DNA of 64,000 nucleotides, taken from the NCBI GenBank assembly GCA_023138875.1, contig JAGLOO010000064.1, positions 16,841 to 80,840 on the forward strand. The letters run 5' to 3'. Numbering within the stretch: position 1 is the first letter of the stretch; every line of letters starts with the position of its first letter. The position numbers were made by a program, and so were the translations under genes. Shown in pieces: positions 1 through 7,826 of this stretch. The stretch comes from Bacteroidales bacterium. GTDB taxonomy: Bacteria; Bacteroidota; Bacteroidia; Bacteroidales; GCA-2748055. The notes beneath the pieces are model-generated. The model made no database searches. It was not told the origin of the DNA and saw nothing but the letters and a program-made list of their open reading frames with translations.

Positions 1-2558
1 ATCTTATAGCTGTAGCCGGCTGGCATGGGGTAATGCTCCAGTTTCTCGATGATAGGTTCAATCACTTCATCCAGTGTAAAACCGGTTTCAATATCTGCCA
101 GTATCTCGGCGGTACGCTCCAGGTCAAACCTCCTGATGGCGCTGGGTACCTGTTGAAGTTTTAAATCCACAAATTGTTTCATCTGGATCTGCTTCCCTGA
201 AATGGATGATACATAGATCTTATCCAGGTCCTCAACCCTGAAATTCCCGCCATGATCCATCTTTAATACGATCTGGTATTCCTCTCCTGATTTATCCCGG
301 AATTTCGATATCCCGATTCCGGAAACAGCAGTACGAATGGTCCGGTCGATCTCGATGACCGGGACACCAAGCATGTTTGCCTTTTCCTTATTGATGTCGA
401 AAAGAAGCTCTGTGTTGGTTTTTACAAATTGATTTTCAACATTGATCGCACCTGGTTGCTCCCGAATTAAACTTTCCACATCGGCCGAGATCTCTTTCAA
501 TACATCAAGGTCCTCCCCGTTCAAATAGATCTGGACCGGAGCATCATATGGAGGCCCCTGTTCGAATTCCTTAACCCTGATACGAGCTCCGGGGTATTGA
601 TCAAACTCCTTTCTTAACCCGTACAACACCTCTGCAAAAGATTCAGGGGTATACCTGTAAAGCTCAACATAGATTTCAGCAAATCTGGTATCATACCGCC
701 TTGGGAGCACATTATAATAGATCTGCGGATTGCCATGACCCACATTGGTGGCGTAATACTTCACTTCCGGCATTGTATCAAGCACACCCTCCATATAGCG
801 GGCTACCTGATCGGTTCGATCAAGATTGGATCCTTCAGGAAGTGTGGCCCGGATCATCAGACTGGGCTGTTCTGCTTTAGGAAAAAAGCTGATACCCACA
901 TACCGGAACATCCATAGTGAACCCAACAGAAAAACAACCGCAAGCACCACTGTTATGACTGGTCTTCCCAGGGCAAACTTCAGGCTCGATCTGAATGGTT
1001 TTTCAATGACCCATCTGAGCAACCACCTTACTCCACGGATCTTTTCCGGATTCTTTCCACGTTCTCTGAACAACCTGCTGGTAATGACCGGAGTAAATGT
1101 AAGTGCGATCAACAGGGATATGGTCAGTGTGATCATGATGGTCACGGGCATCGACTTTATAAATGCACCAGTCATATAGGGCATGGCTGCGATGGGCACA
1201 AATGCCAGGATGGTGGTAAGTGTGGCGGTAATAACCGGCCATCCGATCTCGGAAGCTGCCAGAATGGATGCCTCCTTCCTGTTATGCCCCTTGTTGATAA
1301 ACCGGTTAATGTTCTCAACCATCACAATGGAGTTATCCACCAGCATCCCCAGTGCCACTACAAGTGCACCTATGGAGATCTGCTGCAATCCAAATCCGGC
1401 CATATCTACAAACCCCAGTCCAATGGTGAGTGACAACGGAATTGCTATGACCACAACGATGGACGAACGAAAACCCAGTGAAAGGAAAATAACCAGTCCC
1501 ACCAGGATGATCCCCTGCAGAAGATTCATAAGAAAACCATTGATCCTGTTCCTGACTGTTGAGGGCTGGTCATGAATAACCTCAAGATCCATTCCTTCAG
1601 GCAATTCATCCCTGAATGATTCGATCAATGGCACCAGTTCATCGGATGTCTGCAACACATTCAATCCCTCCTTCTGACTGATCCCGATAAAGATGGAGCG
1701 AAGTCCTCCTCCTTCATCGCGGATCATCCGTTTGGAACCGAACCTGGTCAGGTAATTCTGCTCCTCATAACCAAATTCCACCAGGGCAATATCCCTGAGG
1801 TAGATGAGCCTTCCCCGGTATGAGTTTACCACGGTGTTCCTGATCTCATCAAGATCCTGGTATGATCCGGAAGATTTGACGCTCAGACTGCTTGAACCGA
1901 TCTTCACGTCCCCGCCGGGTATATTCACATTGTTGCTCTCAATGGCACGGGTGACCAGCTCGAACGAAGTATTGACCATGGCCATCTTCTCAAAGTCCAG
2001 ATGGATGTGGATCTCCTGGTCGGGCAGTCCATACAGCTTTACCTCCCTGATGCTCCTGATCTTCTTAATCTTTTTACGAAATTGTTCTGCTTCCTGCTCA
2101 AGTTCGGCAAATAGTGCAGTTTCGGAGATGAGAGCCAGTTGCATCATGGCCATATCAGCGATGCTCCATTGCCACATCTCAAGCTGCATAACATCTTCCG
2201 GAAGAGAACTGCGAATGCTGTTTACCTGCTGGACCACCTCGTCAAATTTCTCATCGGGATCAGTATTGAAATCAAACTCTACAGACACTACAGCAAGTCC
2301 ATCCCTTACATTTGTGATGATTTCATCGATGTCTTCAAGCTCATTGAGTGCCTCCTCCAATGGAAGTGCCACCATTTGCTCAATATCCATAGGACTTGCC
2401 CCGGGCATCAAAACAATGATGGAAGAACCGGGCACCGATATTTCCGGGTTTTCAGTTCGCGGCATAACCAGTAATGATCTGATCCCTATAACCGTCAGGA
2501 ATATAAAGAACATCCATGTAAAGGCGGAGTTATCTATGGCCAGTCGTGGTAGTTTCAT
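1..2558 (-). CDS. RND-family efflux permease, N-terminal part (cut by window edge)
   Basis: This is the inner-membrane proton-driven pump of a tripartite efflux system. About 852 codons are visible from the ATG at 2558; the C-terminus lies outside the window. After the first membrane segment come the porter motif LMPGASPMDIEQ and, further on, the transmembrane signature GMLVDNSIVMVEN followed by TLTTILAFVPIAAM, typical of AcrB/MexB-like pumps. In AcrB the signature carries two adjacent aspartates; here the second is Asn (LVDN), a variant known in part of the family, so proton coupling would rest on the first Asp and on residues not visible. It is last in the minus-strand operon and begins 6 bases after the adaptor stop. 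The substrate cannot be told from sequence. Confidence 0.95.
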   Translation of the reverse strand, partial: MKLPRLAIDNSAFTWMFFIFLTVIGIRSLLVMPRTENPEISVPGSSIIVLMPGASPMDIEQMVALPLEEALNELEDIDEIITNVRDGLAVVSVEFDFNTDPDEKFDEVVQQVNSIRSSLPEDVMQLEMWQWSIADMAMMQLALISETALFAELEQEAEQFRKKIKKIRSIREVKLYGLPDQEIHIHLDFEKMAMVNTSFELVTRAIESNNVNIPGGDVKIGSSSLSVKSSGSYQDLDEIRNTVVNSYRGRLIYLRDIALVEFGYEEQNYLTRFGSKRMIRDEGGGLRSIFIGISQKEGLNVLQTSDELVPLIESFRDELPEGMDLEVIHDQPSTVRNRINGFLMNLLQGIILVGLVIFLSLGFRSSIVVVIAIPLSLTIGLGFVDMAGFGLQQISIGALVVALGMLVDNSIVMVENINRFINKGHNRKEASILAASEIGWPVITATLTTILAFVPIAAMPYMTGAFIKSMPVTIMITLTISLLIALTFTPVITSRLFRERGKNPEKIRGVRWLLRWVIEKPFRSSLKFALGRPVITVVLAVVFLLGSLWMFRYVGISFFPKAEQPSLMIRATLPEGSNLDRTDQVARYMEGVLDTMPEVKYYATNVGHGNPQIYYNVLPRRYDTRFAEIYVELYRYTPESFAEVLYGLRKEFDQYPGARIRVKEFEQGPPYDAPVQIYLNGEDLDVLKEISADVESLIREQPGAINVENQFVKTNTELLFDINKEKANMLGVPVIEIDRTIRTAVSGIGISKFRDKSGEEYQIVLKMDHGGNFRVEDLDKIYVSSISGKQIQMKQFVDLKLQQVPSAIRRFDLERTAEILADIETGFTLDEVIEPIIEKLEHYPMPAGYSYK

Positions 2559-2564
2559 GTGATA

Positions 2565-3620
2565 TTAATCATCTTTGATAGATTCAGTTTTGTTTACCAG
2601 GTTGACTTTTGAATCCTTTCTCAAATACCTGGCCCCGTCGATAATAACCATCTGTCCTTCTTCGAGTCCTTCCATTACAACGATGGCATCATCCAGGATC
2701 AAGCCTGTCCTGATTCTTTTTTTGATGGCTTTCCCTTCCTCATAAATATAGACCACGGCTGCACGGTCACTGGCATCAAGGAGCGCCTCAATGGGAATCA
2801 TCATGGACCGGTTCGTTCCGGAAGGGTAGATCTGAACACGGGAAATAAAACCGGTCCTGAATTGTGGCAGTGCCACGGGTATCCTGAGCTCAGCCTCATA
2901 GGTTCCTGTGACCGGATCGGCTACTGTCCCCAGTTCCGTAACCTCAGCCCATAAAACCGTTCCGGGAAATGCATCCATGGTGATCCTGGCTGAATCCCCG
3001 ATGGTTATTTTTACGATATCCTTATCGGTCAAAGCCGACCGCACCACCCAATCATTTTCAGTGGAAGCAAATAGAATGGCCGGATAACCTGAGGCAATCA
3101 TTTCATTGGTTTCCACAACAATTTTTTGGATTTTCCCATCAGAAGGAGCTTTTATCTGCGAATGCAACAGGTTAAAGTCAGCAATCTGTTTCTGCGCTTT
3201 CGCCAGTTCAAAAGCTGACCTGGCATTCTGGTATTGCTCCAGTGTGGCCACACTGTCTGTGTAAAGATTTCCTGCCCGGGTCAGGTCCCTCTGCGACTTC
3301 TCAAATCCGATGCGTGCCAGGTTCACCTGGGCACTGACCTCGGACAGGTCCAGAACAGCAAGGAGCTGTCCACCCGCAACTGTCTGCCCTTCCTTTACAT
3401 TGATCTGCTTAATAATCCCCCCCGTCTTGAAACTCAATTTCATCTCAGTCTTGGTACTCAGCAATCCGGTAACCCTGACCGGGATCTTATACTCCATCAT
3501 TTCCACGGGCCGAACGGTTATGTAGACTGTGTCATTTGTGACAGGATTCTTCTGCTCAGCAGGTTTGCAGCCTGCCAGTAGCAGCAGGAGAGTTGCGATT
3601 GAAATGGATCTAAATCTCAT
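2565..3620 (-). CDS. RND efflux periplasmic adaptor lipoprotein (HlyD/AcrA family)
   Basis: This adaptor links the RND pump to the outer-membrane channel. The 351-residue product starts MRFRSISIATLLLLLAGC, a lipoprotein signal with lipobox LLAGC, which is why the ATG at 3620 is preferred over an upstream in-frame ATG at 3671. Next comes a lipoyl/barrel-sandwich half (GGIIKQINVKEGQTV), a helical hairpin from about residue 95 to 155, the returning half (IKAPSDGKIQKIVVETNEMI), a beta-barrel and a membrane-proximal domain. The gene begins 10 bases after the TolC-like stop and ends 6 bases before the permease, so the three are almost certainly co-transcribed. Confidence 0.93.
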   Translation of the reverse strand: MRFRSISIATLLLLLAGCKPAEQKNPVTNDTVYITVRPVEMMEYKIPVRVTGLLSTKTEMKLSFKTGGIIKQINVKEGQTVAGGQLLAVLDLSEVSAQVNLARIGFEKSQRDLTRAGNLYTDSVATLEQYQNARSAFELAKAQKQIADFNLLHSQIKAPSDGKIQKIVVETNEMIASGYPAILFASTENDWVVRSALTDKDIVKITIGDSARITMDAFPGTVLWAEVTELGTVADPVTGTYEAELRIPVALPQFRTGFISRVQIYPSGTNRSMMIPIEALLDASDRAAVVYIYEEGKAIKKRIRTGLILDDAIVVMEGLEEGQMVIIDGARYLRKDSKVNLVNKTESIKDD

Positions 3621-3630
3621 TGGATCATAT

Positions 3631-4992
3631 TTAATAGTTTTCCAGGCTATTGGCCCCCATGGCATATTCAAAATCAGCCAGTTGACTGAAATATTCGCTC
3701 TGCGCTATAATCGAATTGGCCACCGCGCCGGTCAGGCTGGTCCGGGCGTCGATAAGTTCCAGCAACGGGGACTGACCCTCGCTGTATTTCCTATTGATCA
3801 GTTCATAGGCCCTTAGGGCAGAGCGTGTTTGCTTCCGGGCCGATTGAACTGATTCATAGGCAGCCTGGAGGGCATAGTAGTGACTGATCACTTCCAGTCT
3901 GATCTGTTGCTGCGTTTCGGCATACAGCTCCTTCAGCTTCTCTCCTTTAATTCTGGATTGCTGAACCTTCTGGTGGTTGGCCGATCCCTGGAAGAGGTTC
4001 CAGCGCATCACAAGGGAAGCAAGCATAAAATCATCTTCACCGGTAAAACTGTATTCTTCCCCCTGGAATCCATAATTAACCACCCCGAAAACTCCCGGAA
4101 TGTTCTTGCCACGATGAAGATCTGTCACATGCCGGTTCAGTTGCCGGTATTGATCAATCTGCTGTAACTCGTCCCTCTTCTGCAGAGCCATCATGCTGGC
4201 TTCTTCCAATGAGACATGAACGGGAACCGGAGGTTCCACCATCAATTCAATTGGGGAATCCAGCGAACGGTTCAGCAGGAAATTGAAGTAAGCCTTAGAA
4301 GTTTCCAGCATATTGCTTGCCTGTGCCCGTTGGACCTCCACCTTGCTAAGTTCTGAGTCGGATCTGTACACGGCATCAATGGTCACCCTGTCGTTATCAA
4401 ACAATCGTTGACTAACCCGCAGGTTTTCCTTTACCAGGTAATATGTGGTGTCTGCCAGACGAACCAGGTTAAATGCTTTCTGGTAGCCATAATAAGCTTT
4501 GGTTATCTCCTTAATAAGCTCCCGTTTGTAACGGTCAAGATCTATCTTTGATATCTCAACGTATTGCTTCTGAATCTGATAATTGTGGATGATGTCAGAA
4601 TTGAAAATGGGTTGTACCAGAGACACTTTGGTTTCATGCTCCCTCGGTCGAAAGAAAGAAAACTCCTGATTTTCGATTTGGGGAAACATGTCTGAAGCAG
4701 TTAAGTAATTAAGGGTTGAGTATACAGGATTCAACATGTCTCCCACCGGAAACTCGATGGTCCTTCCTCCCCGTGCAACTGTATACCGCGCATTCAGACT
4801 TACATCCGGAAAGAACAATCCCCTGGCACCCTTCAGGGCTGAAAGATTACTGGCATAATCCAGCTGCTTTTGCTTCAGCCCATGGTTGGCTTGGAGCCCT
4901 TCTCCGATATATGCCTCAAGGATAGGATTCTGCGCGGCTATAATACCTGTGGAGATAAAACAAACCAGGATGATTGAAAGGAATCGCATCAT
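3631..4992 (-). CDS. TolC-family outer-membrane efflux channel
   Basis: This is the outer-membrane exit duct of the RND system: 453 residues, a signal peptide (MMRFLSIILVCFISTGIIAA), then two OEP-type helical repeats such as NYQIQKQYVEISKIDLDRYK and QQQIRLEVISHYYALQAAYE. An upstream in-frame ATG at 5118 would run deep into the preceding regulator gene. The ATG at 4992 overlaps the TetR stop as ATGA and puts the signal peptide at the N-terminus, so it is the likely start and suggests translational coupling. A second ATG follows directly at 4989. Confidence 0.93.
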   Translation of the reverse strand: MMRFLSIILVCFISTGIIAAQNPILEAYIGEGLQANHGLKQKQLDYASNLSALKGARGLFFPDVSLNARYTVARGGRTIEFPVGDMLNPVYSTLNYLTASDMFPQIENQEFSFFRPREHETKVSLVQPIFNSDIIHNYQIQKQYVEISKIDLDRYKRELIKEITKAYYGYQKAFNLVRLADTTYYLVKENLRVSQRLFDNDRVTIDAVYRSDSELSKVEVQRAQASNMLETSKAYFNFLLNRSLDSPIELMVEPPVPVHVSLEEASMMALQKRDELQQIDQYRQLNRHVTDLHRGKNIPGVFGVVNYGFQGEEYSFTGEDDFMLASLVMRWNLFQGSANHQKVQQSRIKGEKLKELYAETQQQIRLEVISHYYALQAAYESVQSARKQTRSALRAYELINRKYSEGQSPLLELIDARTSLTGAVANSIIAQSEYFSQLADFEYAMGANSLENY

Positions 4993-5621
4993 GACTTTAT
5001 TCCATTGATTACCAGTTCGAAATGACTCTCGTATACACTTGAGGGAGAGAGATCCAGCATCTCTAAAAAAGCTGGTTTCATGGTTACAAACTGCACTATA
5101 CTTAGAAATTGCATCCACAGGGTATGGGCAATGACCGTAGGTGGAATATCGTCCCTGATCAATTGCTCCCTGACACCCTGTTCTACGATCTGAACAACCA
5201 TTCCCACGGGTGAATCCCTGTAGATCACTTCTTTGATCTCCCGGGCACTCAAACTGACCTGTAGCAGTTCAAAACCTTCCAGGAACATGATGGACTTCAT
5301 CTGGTTAGGGTAATTGTTTGAGAATTCGATACATGCACGGCCCATGCTCAGCAGCTTCTCCAGGGCATTCTCTTTCATCGTTTTGATACCCTCTGTTACG
5401 GAATTCAAAAGCAATATAGCTTTGTGGGCAACGGCAAGGCGCAGATCCTCTTTGCTTTTAAAATAGAGATAGAGCGTCCCTTTGCTTAGTTCAGCCAGTT
5501 CAGCGATATCATCCATGGTGGATCTGTCAAATCCTTTTGAGAAGAATACCTTCTCTGCTGCCTGAATGATCTTCTCCTTACGTTGCTGTTTCTCTCGCTC
5601 CTTCCTTTCCTGGATTCCCAT
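4989..5621 (-). CDS. TetR-family transcriptional regulator of the efflux operon
   Basis: A 210-residue regulator with a TetR DNA-binding domain at residues 15-62 (IIQAAEKVFFSKGFDRSTMD, then LAELSKGTLYLYFKSKEDL) and a ligand-binding helical domain after it. It is the first gene of the operon TetR, TolC, HlyD, RND and shares ATGA with the TolC start. TetR proteins encoded at the head of an efflux operon usually repress it and release on binding a pump substrate. The 15-base perfect palindrome just upstream (5648-5662), overlapping a TAnnTTTG -7 element, fits autoregulation. The ligand is unknown. Confidence 0.93.
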   Translation of the reverse strand: MGIQERKEREKQQRKEKIIQAAEKVFFSKGFDRSTMDDIAELAELSKGTLYLYFKSKEDLRLAVAHKAILLLNSVTEGIKTMKENALEKLLSMGRACIEFSNNYPNQMKSIMFLEGFELLQVSLSAREIKEVIYRDSPVGMVVQIVEQGVREQLIRDDIPPTVIAHTLWMQFLSIVQFVTMKPAFLEMLDLSPSSVYESHFELVINGIKS

Positions 5622-5647
5622 GACTTAAAGTTAGATACTGACTATTA

Positions 5648-5662
5648 GTTATAAATTATAAC
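5648..5662. promoter_or_regulatory. Candidate TetR operator
   Basis: GTTATAAATTATAAC is a perfect odd palindrome (7+1+7) lying 27-41 bases upstream of the TetR start and abutting the putative -7 element. The position would let a bound repressor block transcription of the whole efflux operon. Palindrome seen; its role is inferred. Confidence 0.55.
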
Positions 5663-5669
5663 AAAGTTA
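5662..5669 (-). promoter_or_regulatory. Putative -7 promoter element of the efflux operon
   Basis: On the minus strand this reads TAACTTTG, an exact match to the Bacteroidetes -7 consensus TAnnTTTG, about 40 bases upstream of the TetR start. A T-rich tract ending in TTTG lies about 15 bases further upstream as a possible -33 element. Confidence 0.5.
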
Positions 5670-5753
5670 ACCTTTCTCTTTAATCAAAAAAATTAAAAGG
5701 AAACTTTATAAGCGTTGTGGTAAGAAAAATCGCGGTAAAAAAAAGGACGGCTG

Positions 5754-5812
5754 CTATAATTCGAAAGTAACAGTCTCTGACAGCGGTTTTCGCTTCTCGC
5801 CATGCTGTCTGG
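5754..5812 (-). pseudogene. Fragment of the 3' end of a second nitroreductase gene
   Basis: The minus strand encodes HGEKRKPLSETVTFEL followed by a TAG stop, matching the C-terminus of the intact nitroreductase at 7129-7656 (HGEKRKPLSEILSYGLPA). Over about 40 bases the DNA matches but differs at several positions, partly synonymous, so this looks like the tail of a diverged paralog rather than a fresh duplication. Upstream of the tail the frame meets a stop and there is no further similarity. Both fragments lie in the same orientation and bracket the ATPase gene. Confidence 0.7.
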
Positions 5813-6073
5813 GCTCAGTCTGTGTTCAGTCTGGGTTTAGAACCGGAACGGTGTTGAAAAACACCATCCCCTTTTTGTGAAAATACGATATAACAACTTT
5901 GTGACATTTGCTAATTCGCGTAGCTCATATCGAAAAAAAGCATTCGAAAACAGAGAAGCGAAAGCATAAGCCACAACTGAGTTTCCGGGCTATATCTAAA
6001 ATATGGACAACGATATTCCATTTTCTAGCACATTAAAGGATATCACATACCTGTTACATCCAAATTTTCAAAA

Positions 6074-7126
6074 ATGGATACTACTTTTATTTTTGGTCAG
6101 ATAGCATCGGGAGAGTATTTTACAGGAAGAGAATGGTTTACAGAACGACTTGTATCGAAACTTACCTCGCATAAAAACATTATCCTGATATCTCCACGCG
6201 GGTGGGGCAAATCATCCCTTGTCAACAGGGTTGGCAGCATCATAACAGACCAAAATTACAACTATCGAACTTGTTATATTGATTTACAATCCGTTCATTC
6301 AGAAGAAGCATTTCTAGAAACATTCATGTGTGAATTATCTGCCATTAATGCACCGATTTTGCCGACAAGATACACCCAAAAACAGCAAAGAGATGATATT
6401 CTGAATCTCCCTGAATATACCGCAATAAGAGATCGTATAAAACTCATTGTATTTATTGGTAATATTCAGAAGATTGCGCGTTTTAAGAATTCACTTCAGT
6501 TCCAACAGAAATTAAGATTAGTCTGGAGACAACATAACCATTGCACGTATTGTTTATACGGCATTAACCAGCTGGTTACCAGGTATTTATTAGACACTCC
6601 GCGCAAGCCTTTCCAAACAATGGGCCAAATCTTCAACATGCCAAGGATTCAATTTAATGAGTTGATCATATTCATTCAAAACCGTTTCGAAATTACCGGG
6701 AAGCAGATTTCTGAAAAGGTTGCTGCTGTTATCACTCTTAAAGCAAATTGTTTACCATACTATGTTCAGTTATTGGCCTGGCATTCCTGGATCAGGACCA
6801 AAAGCACTTGTAATCACCAAATTGTTGAAGAGGCGATCGAACATCTCACACTTCAATTCAGCTTGCAATATCAGACTTTAACTGATAGTCTGACAACGAA
6901 GCAGCTCTCCTATTTAAAAGCGCTATTGAGTATTGGTGAAAAGATATGCTCCCGCGATAATTTACAGAAATACAATCTTGGAACATCAGCCAATGTTGCA
7001 AGGCTCAGAAATAGTTTGAAAAACAAAGAAATTATTGAAACTGTTTTGAAAGAAACAATCCTACTCGATCCATTTTACAGTTACTGGCTCCAGGAATACT
7101 ATTTCAGATTCAACTATCAGAATTGA
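6074..7126 (+). CDS. AAA ATPase, archaeal-type ATPase family (PF01637-like), Walker B degenerate
   Basis: A 350-residue protein opening with FIFGQIASGEYFTGRE and Walker A SPRGWGKSSL (about residues 39-48), the layout of the 'ATPase domain predominantly from Archaea' family common in Bacteroidetes. The C-terminal half holds a winged-helix-like region (RDNLQKYNLGTSANVARLRN) and ends DPFYSYWLQEYY, also typical. Where the family has an hhhhDEFQ Walker B, this protein has LIVFIGNIQ: both acidic residues are replaced. The protein is also a little short between Walker A and B. The gene is visibly more AT-rich than its neighbours and sits between two nitroreductase tails, suggesting acquisition. It may bind nucleotide without efficient hydrolysis or be decaying; cellular role unknown. 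Confidence 0.8.
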   Translation: MDTTFIFGQIASGEYFTGREWFTERLVSKLTSHKNIILISPRGWGKSSLVNRVGSIITDQNYNYRTCYIDLQSVHSEEAFLETFMCELSAINAPILPTRYTQKQQRDDILNLPEYTAIRDRIKLIVFIGNIQKIARFKNSLQFQQKLRLVWRQHNHCTYCLYGINQLVTRYLLDTPRKPFQTMGQIFNMPRIQFNELIIFIQNRFEITGKQISEKVAAVITLKANCLPYYVQLLAWHSWIRTKSTCNHQIVEEAIEHLTLQFSLQYQTLTDSLTTKQLSYLKALLSIGEKICSRDNLQKYNLGTSANVARLRNSLKNKEIIETVLKETILLDPFYSYWLQEYYFRFNYQN

Positions 7127-7128
7127 GT

Positions 7129-7656
7129 CTATGCAGGCAATCCATAACTCAATATCTCTGACAGCGGCTTTCGTTTCTCGCCATGTCGTCCGGGATCGGC
7201 GGAATCCAGGGGGTAGCCCACCGGCAACAGAACCATTGGCTCCATATGATCGGGAAGCTGAAGTAGCGCCCGGATTTTCGCCACATTAAAATTGCAGATC
7301 CAGCAGGTGGCCAGCTCCAGTTCGGTGGCCTTCAGGGTCATGTGATCGGTGGTAATGGCTACATCGATATCACAATGGTCCTTCCCGTCCTCCTTCCTCT
7401 TCCATGCCTGGTTGTGGTCACCACAAATGACAATCACACAGGGTGCGGTTGTGAACCATTCGCGGTGGTATACCTGATATAGTTTCGCAAGGTCATCGGC
7501 AGACTGGATCACATAAAAGTGCCAGGGTTGGAAATTCACTGCTGACGGAGCGATCCGTCCGGCTTCCAGGATCATCTCCAGCTTTTCGGCCTCAACCGGA
7601 CGGGGATCATACTTCCGGCAGGAATACCGCCTTTTTGCAAGTTCAAGAAAACTCAT
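7129..7656 (-). CDS. Nitroreductase-family flavoprotein
   Basis: A 175-residue FMN-dependent NAD(P)H oxidoreductase of the nitroreductase fold. The N-terminal motif AKRRYSCRKYDPRPVE and GRIAPSAVNFQPWHFYV are the FMN phosphate and substrate-pocket segments; LELATCWICNF and VLLPVGYP complete the fold. The open frame extends to 7827, but the conserved family start is the ATG at 7656 (MSFLELAKRRYS); the upstream part is a hairpin element and the terminator of the transporter gene. The physiological substrate is not inferable. Confidence 0.9.
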   Translation of the reverse strand: MSFLELAKRRYSCRKYDPRPVEAEKLEMILEAGRIAPSAVNFQPWHFYVIQSADDLAKLYQVYHREWFTTAPCVIVICGDHNQAWKRKEDGKDHCDIDVAITTDHMTLKATELELATCWICNFNVAKIRALLQLPDHMEPMVLLPVGYPLDSADPGRHGEKRKPLSEILSYGLPA

Positions 7657-7689
7657 GATTTGTTCTGGTTTATATGTTATAACTGTTTG

Positions 7690-7774
7690 TTCGCAGAAGG
7701 CTAATGAAATAAGCTGCCTTAGCGTTTTGAGCGTAGCGATAAATGCAGTAGCGATTTCAATAGCCTTTCGCGAA
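7690..7774. repeat. Long imperfect inverted repeat (hairpin element C)
   Basis: Left arm 7690-7716 and right arm 7745-7774 pair over about 27 bases (for example AAGGCTAATGAAAT with the complement of ATTTCAATAGCCTTT). The core carries AAGCTGCCTTAGCG, GAGCGTAGCGAT and GCAGTAGCG, shared in order with the elements at 22826-22907 and 22926-22989. It lies upstream of the nitroreductase and downstream of the sugar transporter terminator. Confidence 0.7.
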
Positions 7775-7783
7775 TCTGTTCTT

Positions 7784-7818
7784 AAAAAACCCCGGCCAAA
7801 AAAAATGGACCGGGGTAA
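7784..7818 (-). terminator. Rho-independent terminator of the sugar transporter
   Basis: On the minus strand an ACCCCGG / CCGGGGT stem encloses a T-rich loop and is followed by TTTTTTAAG. It begins about 10 bases after the TAA stop at 7827. Confidence 0.85.
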
Positions 7819-7826
7819 ATGAGACA

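Larger units (their letters stand above)
5622..6073. other. Intergenic stretch between TetR operon and ATPase gene
   Basis: AT-rich non-coding DNA. It contains the TetR promoter/operator (5648-5669), a fragment of a nitroreductase 3' end (5754-5807), a short direct repeat around CAGTCTG at about 5815-5836, and a 6-bp perfect hairpin with a GAAA tetraloop (GGTGTT / AACACC, 5850-5865) followed by CCCCTTTTT on the plus strand. A 33-codon reading frame from 6003 overlaps the ATPase start out of frame and has no recognisable content. Confidence 0.7.

Noticed and set aside
6003..6104. 33-codon frame MDNDIPFSSTLKD... before the ATPase
   Set aside because: Out of frame with the ATPase, overlaps its start, no recognisable family.
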